Shown here one piece after another: positions 24,449-35,301 of a DNA stretch of 64,000 nucleotides. Location of the stretch: contig JAMPCA010000003.1 of assembly GCA_023666425.1 (NCBI GenBank), forward strand, positions 62,001-126,000, written 5' to 3'. Under the pieces are notes generated by a model. That model did not search any database. It saw nothing but the letters and a program-made list of their open reading frames with translations, and was not told the DNA's origin. The position numbers were made by a program, and so were the translations under genes. The first letter of the stretch is position 1. Every line of letters starts with the position of its first letter. This stretch comes from Muribaculaceae bacterium. GTDB lineage: Bacteria > Bacillota > Clostridia > Lachnospirales > Lachnospiraceae.

Positions 24449-26670
24449 ACGCCCTTCGTGTCTCTGTTTCCGACGTGCAGACGGTGCAGCGCAATCTTTT
24501 TGTCCCTCACCTCAATCTCCTCATTTTCGCCCTCCTGCAGGACATAGATACCGGTAAGCTCGTCCTCTGCGCCCAGCTTCATGCCCCGAACGCCCACAGC
24601 GGTCTTCTTTTTTTCCGGCACCGAAGCGCATTCTATGCGCAAAAACATATCTTTTTTTGAGCGCATCACCAGCGTCTGTGTGCCTGTCAAAAGCCGCACC
24701 AAAAGCAGCGCATCACCCTCGGAGAGCTTTGTGGCGGCGGTCGTCTTTTTTGAGACGACAAACTCTGCGCCCTCCACGATTTTGAGCATAGACTGTTTTG
24801 TTCCAAATATCAGCTTTCCTGCCGCTACATCCGCAAGGCTTGCCAGATAAATAAAATTCTCGGTGCTGCTGTCGTAGTTGCAGAGATTGTCGATCGGCGT
24901 GCCCTTATCCCTGAATTTCCCGTAGGGAAGATCCAGCACTTTCAGCATATGCAGCTGTCCCTTGTCCGTAAAAATACAGATTTTGTCCGTATTTTTGCAG
25001 GTAAAGACATAGCGGTTCTCCGCGTCCGCCGTCTCCCTGTTGCGCTCATAGACAGAGGTGTCAATTACCTTCGCATAGCCGAAACGGTCCATGAGAAATA
25101 CAACGTCCTGCTCCTCAATCTTCTTCTCCTCGACCACGGCCTCCTTTAAATTGTCGATGACTGTCCTTCTGTCCCTGCCATACGCCTTCTTAAAGGCGCT
25201 AAGCTCCTTAATGATCACCCGCGCCATGGAAGAACGGTGCTCCAAAATATCCTCGTACCTCCCAATATTGGCGAGCGTCTCCTCGTGCTCCTTCATCAGC
25301 GCCTCTATTTCAAGCCCGATCAGCTTGTACAGCCGCATATCGAGAATCGCCTGCGCCTGCCGCTCAGAAAAACGAAGCTGTTCCGCCATCAGCTTGGAGG
25401 ACGGATTCTTAAAACTGATGTTCGCCGTCTCTCCGTCGGTCAGGCAGGCCTTCGCATCTTTAATATTTTTGCTCCCGCGCAGAATCTCGATAATCAGATC
25501 GATCACATTGCAGGCCTTGATCAGCCCCTCCTGGATTTCTTTCTTATCCAGTTCCTTTTGCAAAAGTGTCGTATACTTTCTGGTGGCTACCTCGTACTGA
25601 AAGCGCACATGATGCCGGATGACCGGGATAATCCCCATCGTCTCAGGCCGTCCCTCCGCCACCGCCAGCATGTTCACGCCGAAGGTATCTTCCAGCTTTG
25701 TCTTTTTATAAAGAAGATTCTCCAGCGCCTCCACGTCCGCGCCCTTCTTTAACTCGAGCACAATGCGGATGCCCTCTTTGGAAGACTGGTTCGTAATGTC
25801 CACAATGTCTGCCGTGGCCTTTGTCTCCACAAGACTGTACACATCGTTCAGAAATTTGCCGATATTTGCACCGATCATGGTGTAGGGAATCTCTGTGATG
25901 ACCAGACGCTCCCTGCCGCCCTTCCCCTTTTCCAGCTCGACCCTGCCCCGCAGACGGATCTTGCCCGCGCCGGACTCATAGATGGCAGGCAGCTCATCCT
26001 TGTTGGCGACGATTCCCCCCGTGGGAAAATCCGGCCCCGGAATGTACTCCATCATCTCCATCGTGGTGATATCAGGATTTTTCATGTAGGCGATCACCCC
26101 GTCGATCACCTCCCCGAAATTGTGGGGCGGGATAGATGTCGCCATGCCTACCGCGATGCCCTCCGCACCGTTGATCAGAAGGTTGGGCACCTTCACCGGA
26201 AGCACCACCGGCTCCTTCTCCGTCTCGTCGAAGTTCGGCATAAAGTCCACAACGTCCTTATCCAGATCTGCGAGATAGGCCTCCTGCGTCACCCGCATGA
26301 GCCGCGCCTCGGTGTAACGCATGGCGGCCGCGCCGTCCCCCTCTATGGAACCGAAATTGCCATGGCCGTCCACCAGCGGCAGACCCTTTTTGAAATCCTG
26401 CGCCATCACTACCAGCGCGTCATAGATGGAGGCATCCCCGTGGGGATGATATTTACCCATGGTATCGCCGACGATACGGGCGCTTTTTCTGTAGGGTTTG
26501 TCGTAGCGGATCCCCAGCTCGTACATATCGTAGAGCGTCCGCCTCTGCACCGGCTTTAAGCCGTCCCGCACGTCCGGGAGCGCTCTTGCGATAATGACAC
26601 TCATGGCATAGTCGATATATGATTTCTGCATCAGCTCCGAGTACTCGGTCTGAATGATGTTGTTGTCCAT
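24439..26670 (-). CDS. parC: Type IIA topoisomerase subunit A (ParC-like)
   Basis: A 743-residue DNA-cleaving subunit. [16 protein letters not shown] (residues 71-86), the catalytic tyrosine Y119 in AAMRYTEAR and [17 protein letters not shown] are all present. The C-terminal beta-pinwheel lacks a QRRGGKG-type GyrA box, favouring topoisomerase IV-like decatenation over supercoiling. The true start is the ATG at 26670 (MDNNIIQ), 17 bases after the B-subunit stop. Order B then A matches parE-parC. It could also be annotated as a second gyrase. Confidence 0.85.
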   Translation of the reverse strand: MDNNIIQTEYSELMQKSYIDYAMSVIIARALPDVRDGLKPVQRRTLYDMYELGIRYDKPYRKSARIVGDTMGKYHPHGDASIYDALVVMAQDFKKGLPLVDGHGNFGSIEGDGAAAMRYTEARLMRVTQEAYLADLDKDVVDFMPNFDETEKEPVVLPVKVPNLLINGAEGIAVGMATSIPPHNFGEVIDGVIAYMKNPDITTMEMMEYIPGPDFPTGGIVANKDELPAIYESGAGKIRLRGRVELEKGKGGRERLVITEIPYTMIGANIGKFLNDVYSLVETKATADIVDITNQSSKEGIRIVLELKKGADVEALENLLYKKTKLEDTFGVNMLAVAEGRPETMGIIPVIRHHVRFQYEVATRKYTTLLQKELDKKEIQEGLIKACNVIDLIIEILRGSKNIKDAKACLTDGETANISFKNPSSKLMAEQLRFSERQAQAILDMRLYKLIGLEIEALMKEHEETLANIGRYEDILEHRSSMARVIIKELSAFKKAYGRDRRTVIDNLKEAVVEEKKIEEQDVVFLMDRFGYAKVIDTSVYERNRETADAENRYVFTCKNTDKICIFTDKGQLHMLKVLDLPYGKFRDKGTPIDNLCNYDSSTENFIYLASLADVAAGKLIFGTKQSMLKIVEGAEFVVSKKTTAATKLSEGDALLLVRLLTGTQTLVMRSKKDMFLRIECASVPEKKKTAVGVRGMKLGAEDELTGIYVLQEGENEEIEVRDKKIALHRLHVGNRDTKGVKK

Positions 26671-26687
26671 AACCTGTTTCCTCACTG

Positions 26688-28601
26688 TTAAATGTCAAGC
26701 TCTGCATCTCTTGCATGCTCGTAGATAAAGGCCTTCCGGGGCGGCACATCCGTTCCCATCAGCATCGCGGTCACGTCGGAAGCCATGCGGCCGTCCTCAA
26801 TCTCAATACGCTTCATCACCCGCGTCTCGGGATTTAAGGTCGTCTCCCAGAGCTGGTCGGCATCCATCTCCCCCAGTCCCTTGTACCGCTGGAGGGTAAA
26901 GCTTCCCGTATGGGTCTTTCTGTATTTTTCCAGCGCCGCATCGTCATAGAGATACTGCTCCTTCCCCTTCGCCGGAATCACCTTGTACAGAGGGGGCATC
27001 GCCACATACACATGCCCTTCGAAAATAAGCTCCGGCATGAAGCGGTAGAACAGGGTCAGAAGCAGGGTGGAAATATGCGCCCCGTCCACGTCGGCATCCG
27101 CCATAATGATAATCTTGTCGTAGCGCAGCTTCGCAATGTCAAAATCGTTGCCGTAGCCCTCGGAAAAGCCGCAGCCAAAGGCGTTGATCATGGTCTTAAT
27201 CTCGGCGTTTGCCAGCACCTTGTCGATACTCGCCTTCTCCACGTTTAAGATTTTTCCGCGAATCGGCATAATCGCCTGATACATACGGTTTCGCGCCATC
27301 TTGGCGGAGCCACCCGCAGAATCTCCCTCCACGATAAAAATCTCACAGTTTTTCGCGTCCCGGCTCTCACAGTTCGCCAGCTTGCCGTTGGAGTCAAAGG
27401 AAAATTTCTGCTTTGTCAGGAGATTCGTCCGCGCCTTCTCCTCCGCCTTGCGGATCTTCGCCGCCTTTTCCGCACAGCCGATCACCGTCTTTAGAATCTC
27501 GAGATTTTTGTCAAAATACAGCGGTACCTCATCGCTTGTCACCTTTCCGGTGGCGCGGTTCGCGTCCTGATTGTCCAGCTTCGTCTTGGTCTGCCCCTCA
27601 AAACGGGGATCCGGGTGCTTGATGGACACCACAGCGGTCATGCCGTTGCGCACGTCCGCCCCGTTAAAATTCGCGTCCTTATCCTTTAGGATTCCCAGTT
27701 CCCGCGCGTAGGCGTTGATAATCGTCGTAAATGCCGTCTTAAAGCCCGTCAGATGCGCGCCTCCCTCGGAGTTATAGATATTGTTGCAAAAGCCCAGGAT
27801 ATTCTCGTGGAACTCCCCCGTGTACTGGAACGCCACTTCCACCGCGATTCCCTCGCTCTCACCCTTATAGTAAATCACGTCGTGCAATACTTCGATATTG
27901 CTGTTGATATCCTTGACAAAGCCCACGATGCCGTCCGGCTCATGGTACTCGATATGCTCCGGCTCCTCCCGCCTCCTGTCCTCGTAGATGATGGTGAGGG
28001 CAGGATTTAAATAGGCCGTCTCATGCATTCGGCTCTTGACCTCGTCCTCCTTAAAGCGCGTCCGCTCAAAGATTTCCGGATCCGGAAGAAAATTGATTTT
28101 GGTTCCGGTCTTTTTGGTCTTTCCAAGCTTCGGCAGCAGACCGTTCTCCAGCTTCACCACCGGATTCCCCTTCTCATAGCGGTCGTGGTGAATCTCCCCT
28201 CCCTGGCAGATTTCCACGTCCATGTATTCCGACAGAGCATTGACCACGGAGGAACCCACGCCGTGCAGACCGCCGCTGGTCTTGTACACCGAGCTGTCGA
28301 ACTTGCCTCCCGCGTGGAGCGTCGAGAATACGATCCGCGCCGCCGAAACGCCCTTTGCGTGCATCCCCACCGGAATTCCCCGGCCGTTGTCCTCCACGGT
28401 GCAGGAACCGTCCTTTTCCAGCGTTACCCATATGGTATCGCAGGCTCCTGCCAGATGCTCGTCCACAGAATTGTCCACAATTTCATAGATCAGGTGGTTC
28501 AATCCCTTCGTCGTGACGCTTCCAATGTACATGCCGGGGCGTTTTCTCACAGCCTCCAGCCCCTCCAGCACCGCGATGCTGCTCGCATCATACTTTGCCA
28601 T
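26688..28601 (-). CDS. parE: Type IIA topoisomerase subunit B (ParE-like)
   Basis: A 637-residue ATPase subunit. GHKL motifs: EIVDNSVDEHLAG (about 40-52), DNGRGIPVGMH (about 72) and SGGLHGVGSSVVNALS (about 114). TOPRIM residues: EGDSAGGSA (about 430) and DADVDGAHI (about 500). The end KAFIYEHARDAELDI is standard. It powers strand passage and pairs with the downstream subunit A. Start set at the ATG at 28601 (MAKYDASS), with AAGGAG eleven bases upstream. Confidence 0.87.
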   Translation of the reverse strand: MAKYDASSIAVLEGLEAVRKRPGMYIGSVTTKGLNHLIYEIVDNSVDEHLAGACDTIWVTLEKDGSCTVEDNGRGIPVGMHAKGVSAARIVFSTLHAGGKFDSSVYKTSGGLHGVGSSVVNALSEYMDVEICQGGEIHHDRYEKGNPVVKLENGLLPKLGKTKKTGTKINFLPDPEIFERTRFKEDEVKSRMHETAYLNPALTIIYEDRRREEPEHIEYHEPDGIVGFVKDINSNIEVLHDVIYYKGESEGIAVEVAFQYTGEFHENILGFCNNIYNSEGGAHLTGFKTAFTTIINAYARELGILKDKDANFNGADVRNGMTAVVSIKHPDPRFEGQTKTKLDNQDANRATGKVTSDEVPLYFDKNLEILKTVIGCAEKAAKIRKAEEKARTNLLTKQKFSFDSNGKLANCESRDAKNCEIFIVEGDSAGGSAKMARNRMYQAIMPIRGKILNVEKASIDKVLANAEIKTMINAFGCGFSEGYGNDFDIAKLRYDKIIIMADADVDGAHISTLLLTLFYRFMPELIFEGHVYVAMPPLYKVIPAKGKEQYLYDDAALEKYRKTHTGSFTLQRYKGLGEMDADQLWETTLNPETRVMKRIEIEDGRMASDVTAMLMGTDVPPRKAFIYEHARDAELDI

Positions 28602-28706
28602 TTTCCATCTAACTCCTTTCAACTACAGCTCTCAAATGAGCCCTGCTATGCAAATTCCTCGCTTTGCTCGGAAAGCAGGGCGTAGGCAGTACCTTCTTCG
28701 AAGGTA

Positions 28707-29792
28707 CTACAATTCTTTCATATGTGCGATGACCATGACGGCAATACGGAAGGTCATGGCATCGTCAAAGGTCCGAATATCAAGACCGATCGCCTTTTCA
28801 ATCCTCTCCAGCCGGTACACCAGTGTATTCCGGTGCACATACAGCTGTCTGGCCGTCTCGGATATATTCAGATTGTTTTCAAAAAACTTGCTGATGGTGG
28901 ACATGGATTCCTCATCTTCCAGTATTTCCGGGACTTTTTCCCCAAATACCTCCCGGATGAACATTTCACAAAGACTCATGGGAAGCTGATAAATAAGCCG
29001 TCCGATTCCCAGTCTTCCGTAGGAGATGGTATCGTACTCCGCGTAGAACACTCTCCCCACCTCAAGAGCCATGCGCGCCTCCTGATAGGACTGTGCAATC
29101 TCCGGCAGCTGGCGCACTACATTTCCGTAGCCCACCCGCACCCGGATCATCGCCTCCGCCTGCAGATTATCGGAGAGAAGCCCCGCAATCTCCGCCAGCT
29201 CCCTGTCCATATTCTCCTCTTTGATGGAGCTGACGTCCTTGACAAGGATTACGCTGTGCTGATCCACCCCGGTCACAAAGTCTCCCATACGGATATTCGC
29301 CAGATTTTTCACCAGCTCCATCGCCATGTCATTATTCTTGTTCCCCGTGTCGATCACATAGACCACCCGGGCGGCCTCCCCGATATGGTGCTTCTTTGCC
29401 TTACTGAAAATGTCCACGACAAGCATATTGCCGAGCAGGACATTCTGGATAAAATTGTTCCGGTCAAACTGCTCCGCATAGCTCATCACGAGATTGCGGA
29501 TCTGGCATACCGCCATCTGCGCGCACACCGCCATCGTGTCGTCCGTCACATGGCAGACAAGAATGTACTCTGTCTCTCCCTCTACGACCACTTTAAAAAA
29601 ATGGTAATCGTGATAGATCTGCCTCTCCGCCATGGATTCGGCAAAATCCGCCACCATCGTCTCAAAAGTGGGCGTGATCTCAATTCCGACAGAGGCCACC
29701 AGCTTTCCCTTTGCATTGTACAAAGAACTGTCCAGATGGCTGATCTCCTGAATCTCCTCCAATGAATTCTGTAGCTTTTGATTTGACAGCAT
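28707..29792 (-). CDS. CdaR/PucR-family transcriptional regulator
   Basis: A 361-residue regulator. The N-terminal half is a sensory-type region (diacid or GAF-like) and the C-terminus has the PucR winged helix-turn-helix (LNISETARQLYVHRNTLVYRLERIEKAIGLDI, described in parts: ISETARQL recognition start, HRNTLVYRL recognition helix). Such proteins respond to small metabolites such as sugar diacids or purines. It sits downstream of the ugpC terminator and upstream of parE; no linked metabolic operon shows its target. Between its stop and parE (28620-28706) are two imperfect hairpins. Confidence 0.8.
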   Translation of the reverse strand: MLSNQKLQNSLEEIQEISHLDSSLYNAKGKLVASVGIEITPTFETMVADFAESMAERQIYHDYHFFKVVVEGETEYILVCHVTDDTMAVCAQMAVCQIRNLVMSYAEQFDRNNFIQNVLLGNMLVVDIFSKAKKHHIGEAARVVYVIDTGNKNNDMAMELVKNLANIRMGDFVTGVDQHSVILVKDVSSIKEENMDRELAEIAGLLSDNLQAEAMIRVRVGYGNVVRQLPEIAQSYQEARMALEVGRVFYAEYDTISYGRLGIGRLIYQLPMSLCEMFIREVFGEKVPEILEDEESMSTISKFFENNLNISETARQLYVHRNTLVYRLERIEKAIGLDIRTFDDAMTFRIAVMVIAHMKEL

Positions 29793-29812
29793 AGGTATCC
29801 TCCCCGCATAAA

Positions 29813-29837
29813 AACCGGGTGTAAACTACACCCGGTT
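29813..29837 (-). terminator. Terminator of ugpC
   Basis: Perfect 11-bp stem AACCGGGTGTA/TACACCCGGTT with a 3-base loop, followed on the minus strand by TTTATG. It ends the ugpC transcript 28 bases after the stop codon. Confidence 0.85.
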
Positions 29838-29864
29838 AATTTACAGCTATTTAATTTTAACGAA

Positions 29865-30977
29865 CTAATTCGTAATTGTCAACTCGGTGTCCTTGTCAAA
29901 CACATGAATCTTGTTCGGATCGAAGGCGAGCTTGATGTGATCACCGTAACGTGCCGGAGTGTCGGAATCTACTCTCGCGGTCATGTTTGCACCCGCAACG
30001 GTGTAGTACAAAAGAACCTCTGCACCAAGGAGCTCATATCCGGTTACATCGGACTCAACCACGCTTGCGGAATGTCTCTCAAGCATCTCCGGATCGTCGC
30101 TGATATCCTCAGGACGAATACCAAGTACAACCTTCTTGCCAGCGTATCCGCCGTCGAGAACCTTCTTAGACTTCTCAGCCGGAAGATCGATGGAGAACTC
30201 GCCGAACTTGAGGGTCGCGGTAGAGCCGTTTGCAACAACGCTCGCATCCACAAAGTTCATCTGCGGAGATCCGATGAAGCCTGCAACAAAGAGATTGTTC
30301 GGCTCATTGTACAGCTTCTGCGGAGAATCTACCTGCATGATCACGCCGTCCTTCAGTACGACGATTCTGGTTCCCAGCGTCATAGCCTCTGTCTGGTCAT
30401 GGGTTACATAGATGATGGTAGCTCCCAAACGGTTATGTAAAGAAGCGATCTCAGATCTCATCTGTACACGGAGCTTTGCATCCAGGTTGGAGAGCGGCTC
30501 ATCCATCAGGAATACCTTCGGGTTACGAACGATTGCACGCCCCATGGCAACACGCTGTCTCTGTCCACCGGAAAGAGCCTTCGGCTTACGGTCTAACAGC
30601 TTCTCCAGATCAAGGATTCTTGCAGCCTCCTCAACCTTTGCCTTAATCTCATCCTTGGGTACCTTGCGCAGCTTCAGACCGAATGCCATGTTGTCAAATA
30701 CGGTCATGTGCGGATACAGAGCGTAATTCTGGAATACCATTGCGATATCTCTGTCCTTCGGCTCCACATCATTCATCAGCTTGCCGTCGATAATCAGCTC
30801 ACCGGAAGAAATCTCCTCCAGACCTGCAACCATACGAAGGGTGGTAGACTTACCACATCCGGACGGTCCTACGAAAATGATGAATTCTTTGTCTTCAACC
30901 TCAAGGTTGAAATCCTTTACCGCCTCAAAGCCGTTTGAGTAAACCTTACAGATGTTCTTCAATGATAAACTTGCCAT
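29865..30977 (-). CDS. ugpC: Multi-sugar ABC transporter ATPase (UgpC/MsmK type)
   Basis: A 370-residue ATP-binding subunit. Walker A GPSGCGKST (38-46), signature LSGGQRQRVAMG (about 135), Walker B VFLMDEPLSNLDA, H-loop THDQTEAM and a C-terminal OB-type regulatory domain (GIRPEDI). It stands alone between a terminator and its own leader, with no permease or binding protein nearby, as is usual for the shared MsmK-like ATPases that power many sugar importers. High, codon-biased composition suggests strong expression. The 140 bases upstream contain a GGTATGAT extended -10-like element but no good -35. Confidence 0.9.
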   Translation of the reverse strand: MASLSLKNICKVYSNGFEAVKDFNLEVEDKEFIIFVGPSGCGKSTTLRMVAGLEEISSGELIIDGKLMNDVEPKDRDIAMVFQNYALYPHMTVFDNMAFGLKLRKVPKDEIKAKVEEAARILDLEKLLDRKPKALSGGQRQRVAMGRAIVRNPKVFLMDEPLSNLDAKLRVQMRSEIASLHNRLGATIIYVTHDQTEAMTLGTRIVVLKDGVIMQVDSPQKLYNEPNNLFVAGFIGSPQMNFVDASVVANGSTATLKFGEFSIDLPAEKSKKVLDGGYAGKKVVLGIRPEDISDDPEMLERHSASVVESDVTGYELLGAEVLLYYTVAGANMTARVDSDTPARYGDHIKLAFDPNKIHVFDKDTELTITN

Positions 30978-31117
30978 TTCTAAAAACCTCCTAAGTATTT
31001 TCTTCTATATATCCCCACTGGGATTCCCTACATTTGTATCATACCGAATATTTGTACAAATTACCACCGTCAAAGCGACAAAGATTTGTATTTCTTCTTG
31101 GCACTTTGACGAAAACA

Positions 31118-31759
31118 CTATAGCTTTGAATAGCCAAAGCCGTTGACCATCGCCTCGATTCTGTGCCCTTTCTGGCAGAACGGACAGTCGTGGGCGCTGT
31201 ATGCCTCGTAATTGGGGACGTCCTCCTGATTAAACAGACATTCGATTTCCTGATTGTCCACCTGCTCCACCGTGCTGAATATGGAGGCCACGCACTCCAC
31301 CACGCCCCCGTAATAACGGATGCACTCTAAGCTTCTCCGGATCGTCTCACCGGTGGTCGTGGTCGCCAGCAGCAGCACAATATGCTTTCCTGCAATGGCG
31401 TTTTTGATATTGTCCCGAAAGAGCATCTGGTTATTGTTATTCACTTCGGGAGAAACTACATAGATCGTCTCGTGACGGTTGGTAGACAGTATCCCGCTCT
31501 TTTCGATCTCCTGACTCAGAAACGCGCCGATCACCTCGGTGCCGTCCATGCAGACAATCGTATCTATATAGGCTGCCCTGAGCATGTGGTGGCAGAGAAC
31601 CTTGGCGGTCTCTAAGGCCTCGCTGGCGCGGGTCTTTAAGCTGGTCACGTCCACATAGTAATTGATATGGGAGTGGCTGGTGGCAAAATGGCCGGGTATC
31701 GCGTGAAGTGCGAGCATACTGCTCTCCTTCGAGTAAAATTTAACAATGCGGTTTTCCAT
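31118..31759 (-). CDS. Phosphoribosyltransferase-like protein with altered PRPP loop
   Basis: A 213-residue protein with the overall PRTase fold; relatives are often labelled orotate phosphoribosyltransferase-like. The PRPP loop, normally VDDxxTTGxT, reads LLLATTTTGETI (about residue 130), so the acidic pair that contacts ribose and metal is absent. A C-terminal CPFCQKGH stretch could bind a metal. It precedes no pyrimidine genes; dut is 34 bases upstream of it. Activity as a true PRTase is doubtful; a regulatory role is possible. Confidence 0.65.
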   Translation of the reverse strand: MENRIVKFYSKESSMLALHAIPGHFATSHSHINYYVDVTSLKTRASEALETAKVLCHHMLRAAYIDTIVCMDGTEVIGAFLSQEIEKSGILSTNRHETIYVVSPEVNNNNQMLFRDNIKNAIAGKHIVLLLATTTTGETIRRSLECIRYYGGVVECVASIFSTVEQVDNQEIECLFNQEDVPNYEAYSAHDCPFCQKGHRIEAMVNGFGYSKL

Positions 31760-31793
31760 GTGTAAAATACCTCCTTTACCTTTCCATTATATA

Positions 31794-32228
31794 CTATGAT
31801 CTTCCCGTACTTCCAAAGCCTCCTCTGTCTGTGTTCCCCAAATGTGCTGTCTCCTCAAACACGAGGGGCGGCTGATTCTTCACGATGCGGAACTGGGCGA
31901 TGCGGTCATTGACATGGACAACCGTGTCCCTCGTCGCGTAGACGGGCATCCGCCACATATCATTGTCGCCGCAATAGGAGCCGTCCACAACGCCCATACT
32001 GTTGGTCTGCAAAAGTCCCCAGGTCTTAAAGGTAGAGCTTCTGGGAACAAGATGCGCCTCATAGCCCTCCGGCAGCTCCATCGCCACCCCCAGAGGGATC
32101 AGCGCGAAATCCCCCGCCTTTAAAACTACCTCCTCGCTGGCTCTCATGTCAATCCAGTCGGACTTGCCGTCGATATAGGTCAGCCTCTCGATTTCATCTG
32201 AGAAGTATTTGATTTTTATTGTCTCCAT
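31794..32228 (-). CDS. dut: dUTP pyrophosphatase
   Basis: A 144-residue trimeric-type dUTPase. The five motifs are visible: DMRASEE (27-33), [10 protein letters not shown] (62-71), [12 protein letters not shown] (79-90) with the catalytic Asp and uracil-stacking Tyr, RIAQFRI (108-114) and the mobile arm GGFGSTG (136-142). It removes dUTP and supplies dUMP for thymidylate. It lies three bases downstream of gpsA. Confidence 0.92.
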   Translation of the reverse strand: METIKIKYFSDEIERLTYIDGKSDWIDMRASEEVVLKAGDFALIPLGVAMELPEGYEAHLVPRSSTFKTWGLLQTNSMGVVDGSYCGDNDMWRMPVYATRDTVVHVNDRIAQFRIVKNQPPLVFEETAHLGNTDRGGFGSTGRS

Positions 32229-32231
32229 ATG

Positions 32232-33245
32232 TTATTCCTTCCACTCCAGATTGTGGTTCTCCACCCTGCGCTCCCTGAGCATCAGGCCGGTGACAGCCTC
32301 CTTCGCCGGTTTGTCCTCAAAGAGCACGCGGTTCACCTCCTCGATGATCGGCAGCTCTACGTCATATTTTTGGGAGAGGGCAAGCGCCGCCTTCGCGGAA
32401 TATATCCCCTCCACCACCATTTTGACCTCCCGGGTGGCCTCCTTCATGGTATAGCCCTGCCCGATCAGCATCCCTGCCTTCCGGTTACGGCTGTGCCGGC
32501 TCTCGCAGGTGACGATCAGATCTCCGATCCCGGTGAGGCCGTTTAACGTCTCAAGATGCGCGCCCATGGCAACCGCCAGCCGGGTAATCTCGGCTATGCC
32601 GCGGGTGATCAGCGCCGCCTTCGTGTTGTCCCCATAGCCCAGGCCGTCCGCCATTCCCGCCGCCAGCGCAATCACGTTTTTCAGGGAACCGCCCAGCTCC
32701 ATCCCCAGCATATCCGGGCTCGTATAGACCCGGAATACATCGTTCATAAAAAAATCCTGCAGTCTCTCCGCAGTGCCTTTGCTCTTTGCTCCGGCAACCA
32801 CCGTCGTGGGAAGTCCGATCCCCACCTCCTCCGCGTGGGAGGGACCGCACATCACCGCCACGTCCGCCTGCGGAATCTCCTGCTCCACGACCTGTGAGAG
32901 CGTCATAAGGGTGTTCTCCTCGATGCCCTTGGCCACGCAGACAACGATCTGTCCCTCTGCAGTAAACTCCGCCATGCGCCTTGCCGTGTCCCTGGTAAAT
33001 ACCGAGGGCACCGCCAGCACTAACAGCTCCTTTCCCGCAACCGCCTGCTCTAGCTCTGTGGTAAAAACCATGGTATCCGGCAGCGCCACCCCGGGCAGCT
33101 TATCCACATGCTCACGTTTTTCCTTCAGCATGGCAATTTCCTCTTCCATGACAGACCAGACCGTCACTTCATTTCCATTCGTGTGGAGCAGCTTCGCCAG
33201 CGCAATGCCCCAGCTCCCCGCTCCGATTACTCCCGCCTCAGCCAT
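32232..33245 (-). CDS. gpsA: NAD(P)-dependent glycerol-3-phosphate dehydrogenase
   Basis: A 337-residue enzyme with GAGSWGIALAKLL (8-20), VCVAKGIE, GPSHAEEV, and the catalytic-lysine segment ELGGSLKNVIALAAGMADGLG (as ELGGSLKNVIALA then AGMADGLG). It makes sn-glycerol-3-phosphate from DHAP, which PlsY, encoded directly upstream and overlapping by 8 bases, then acylates. The pair feeds phospholipid synthesis. Confidence 0.95.
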   Translation of the reverse strand: MAEAGVIGAGSWGIALAKLLHTNGNEVTVWSVMEEEIAMLKEKREHVDKLPGVALPDTMVFTTELEQAVAGKELLVLAVPSVFTRDTARRMAEFTAEGQIVVCVAKGIEENTLMTLSQVVEQEIPQADVAVMCGPSHAEEVGIGLPTTVVAGAKSKGTAERLQDFFMNDVFRVYTSPDMLGMELGGSLKNVIALAAGMADGLGYGDNTKAALITRGIAEITRLAVAMGAHLETLNGLTGIGDLIVTCESRHSRNRKAGMLIGQGYTMKEATREVKMVVEGIYSAKAALALSQKYDVELPIIEEVNRVLFEDKPAKEAVTGLMLRERRVENHNLEWKE

Positions 33246-33894
33246 TCTCTTTCTCCTTTTTCATGCCGAATTTGTTCTCAGTGCCATGAATCAGCCGCCC
33301 GATGTTCGCCCTGTGCTGCCACAGCGCAAGGAGCGTAAAGCAGCCGCTGACAATATAGAATTCTGTCAGCACGGCAGCCGGCATATGCAAAAATCCCATC
33401 TGTCCAAACACGATGACCTGGATCAGATAACAGCACACCACAAGAATGGAGCCAAGCGACACATAGCGCGTAACGGCTACCGCCAGAATAAACAGCAACA
33501 GGCAGATGGGAGCCGCCAGCGGGCAGACCGCCAGAATCGTACCGGAGGTGCAGGCGATCCCCTTCCCTCCCTTAAAGCCTAAATAAAAGGGGAAATTGTG
33601 GCCAAGCACGGCTCCAAACCCTGCATACAGCTCCAGCACCCCCACCGCATCGGGATAGCGTTTCCCAAAGAGAAGCCAGACGAGAAACACCGCCAAAATC
33701 GCCTTGAAGAGATCCCCAAGAAAAGTGACGGCTCCCGCCTTCCAGCCTAAAACCCTGAGAGAGTTGGTAGTCCCGGCGTTGCCGCTTCCCTCTTTACGAA
33801 TGTCTACGCCCCTGCTTTTCCCGTAAATGTATCCGGTCTGGAACAGGCCGAAGACATAGCCCAGCGCCAGAGAGATAATTCTTACAACAATCAT
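33238..33894 (-). CDS. plsY: Acyl-phosphate:glycerol-3-phosphate acyltransferase
   Basis: A 218-residue membrane protein with about seven helices. The motifs are [10 protein letters not shown] (35-44), [15 protein letters not shown] (about 96-110, with the phosphate-binding glycine loop) and the later GSILVV region. It transfers acyl groups from acyl-phosphate to G3P to start phosphatidic acid synthesis. It overlaps der by four bases (ATGA) and gpsA by eight. Confidence 0.95.
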   Translation of the reverse strand: MIVVRIISLALGYVFGLFQTGYIYGKSRGVDIRKEGSGNAGTTNSLRVLGWKAGAVTFLGDLFKAILAVFLVWLLFGKRYPDAVGVLELYAGFGAVLGHNFPFYLGFKGGKGIACTSGTILAVCPLAAPICLLLFILAVAVTRYVSLGSILVVCCYLIQVIVFGQMGFLHMPAAVLTEFYIVSGCFTLLALWQHRANIGRLIHGTENKFGMKKEKENG

Positions 33895-35219
33895 GCCTGC
33901 CCTTCCTTTCGTTCCCTCGTGATGAATTTTAAGGCCGTCCCCTGAAAACCGAAGGTATCCCTTATCCGGTTCTCGAGATAGCGGGTATAGGAGAAATGCA
34001 TCAGGTTCTTATCGTTCACAAACACCACAAAGGTCGGGGGTTTTACCGCCACCTGCGTCACATAGTAGATCCGCAGACGCTTACCCTTGTCCGTCGGGGG
34101 CTGCTGCATCGCCACCGCCTCCGCCACGATCTCATTTAAGACTCCGGTAGCGATACGCATACTGTTGTTCGCAATAACAGTATCAATCAAATCAAAAAGC
34201 TTATTGACCCTCTGTCCTGACTTCGCCGAAATAAACAGGATCTCCGCATAGGGCATGAAGCTTAAAATCTGCCGTATCCTCTCTGTGTGCTTCTTCACCG
34301 TGGAGTTGTCCTTCTCAATGGCGTCCCACTTATTCACCGCAATGATAATCCCCTTGCCGCGGTCGTGGGCGATTCCCGCAATCTTGGCGTCCTGCTCCGT
34401 CACGCCCTCGGTGGCGTCAATGACCAGAACCGCCACGTCCGCGCGCTCCACGGCCGACACCGCCCGGATAATGCTGTAGCGCTCAATCTCCTCTTTGACC
34501 CTGCTCTTGCGGCGCAGGCCGGCGGTATCTATAAATACATATTCCCGCCCATCGTATTTAATGTCTGTGTCGATGGCGTCCCTCGTGGTGCCTGCAATAT
34601 CCGACACAATCACCCGCTCTTCGCAGGCCAGACGGTTCACCAGCGAGGACTTGCCGACATTGGGCTTTCCGATGATGGCAATCTTGGGTCTCTCATCTTC
34701 CTCCTCCTCCTTTGCGGAGTCCGGGAAGAACTTCACCACCTCGTCAAGCATATCCCCGAGTCCCAGCATCGAGGCGGCGGAAACCGGGCATGGCTCACCA
34801 ATACCAAGATTGTAAAACTCGTACACGTCCGGCATAAATTTGTCAAAATCGTCCACCTTGTTGACCACCAGCACCACCGGCTTTTGGGAACGGCGCAGCA
34901 TATCCGCAACCTTCGAATCTGCGTCCACAAGCCCCTGCCGCACATCGGTGATAAAGAGGATCACATCTGCGGTATCCATGGCAATCTGCGCCTGCTCCCG
35001 CATCCGGGAGAGGATCACATCGCCGCTGTCCGGCTCGATGCCCCCCGTGTCAATCATTGTAAAATTGTAATTAAGCCAGCTCACATCCGCATAAATCCGG
35101 TCTCTCGTGACGCCCGGCGTATCCTCGACAATGGAGATCCGCTCTCCGGCAAGCTTGTTGAAAAGTGTTGACTTGCCGACGTTCGGCCGCCCCACAATGG
35201 CTACGATCGGTCTGCTCAT
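33891..35219 (-). CDS. der: Ribosome assembly GTPase Der (EngA)
   Basis: A 442-residue protein with two GTPase domains in tandem (GRPNVGKST at 9-17 and GKPNVGKSS at about 184) and the KH-like C-terminal domain. NKVD and NKWD supply the two G4 motifs. It is needed for 50S subunit maturation. The start is the ATG at 35219 ([10 protein letters not shown]) with AGGA upstream, removing 17 spurious residues. der-plsY-gpsA is a common Firmicute arrangement. Confidence 0.95.
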   Translation of the reverse strand: MSRPIVAIVGRPNVGKSTLFNKLAGERISIVEDTPGVTRDRIYADVSWLNYNFTMIDTGGIEPDSGDVILSRMREQAQIAMDTADVILFITDVRQGLVDADSKVADMLRRSQKPVVLVVNKVDDFDKFMPDVYEFYNLGIGEPCPVSAASMLGLGDMLDEVVKFFPDSAKEEEEDERPKIAIIGKPNVGKSSLVNRLACEERVIVSDIAGTTRDAIDTDIKYDGREYVFIDTAGLRRKSRVKEEIERYSIIRAVSAVERADVAVLVIDATEGVTEQDAKIAGIAHDRGKGIIIAVNKWDAIEKDNSTVKKHTERIRQILSFMPYAEILFISAKSGQRVNKLFDLIDTVIANNSMRIATGVLNEIVAEAVAMQQPPTDKGKRLRIYYVTQVAVKPPTFVVFVNDKNLMHFSYTRYLENRIRDTFGFQGTALKFITRERKEGQA

Positions 35220-35301
35220 AGTTTTTCCTGCCTTACTTTTTCTTTGTAATGCATTCATTTTACAGTACATGGAGCGACTTGTAAAGTCTCTATTCCGCGA
35301 A

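Noticed and set aside
28620-28706. Hairpins between the CdaR-like gene and parE as terminators
   Set aside because: Stems are present but lack T-tracts in the direction of transcription; left without a functional call.
29868-29884. Extra copy of the GTAATTGTC repeat end
   Set aside because: It falls in the last codons of ugpC, matches only about nine bases and has no partner.
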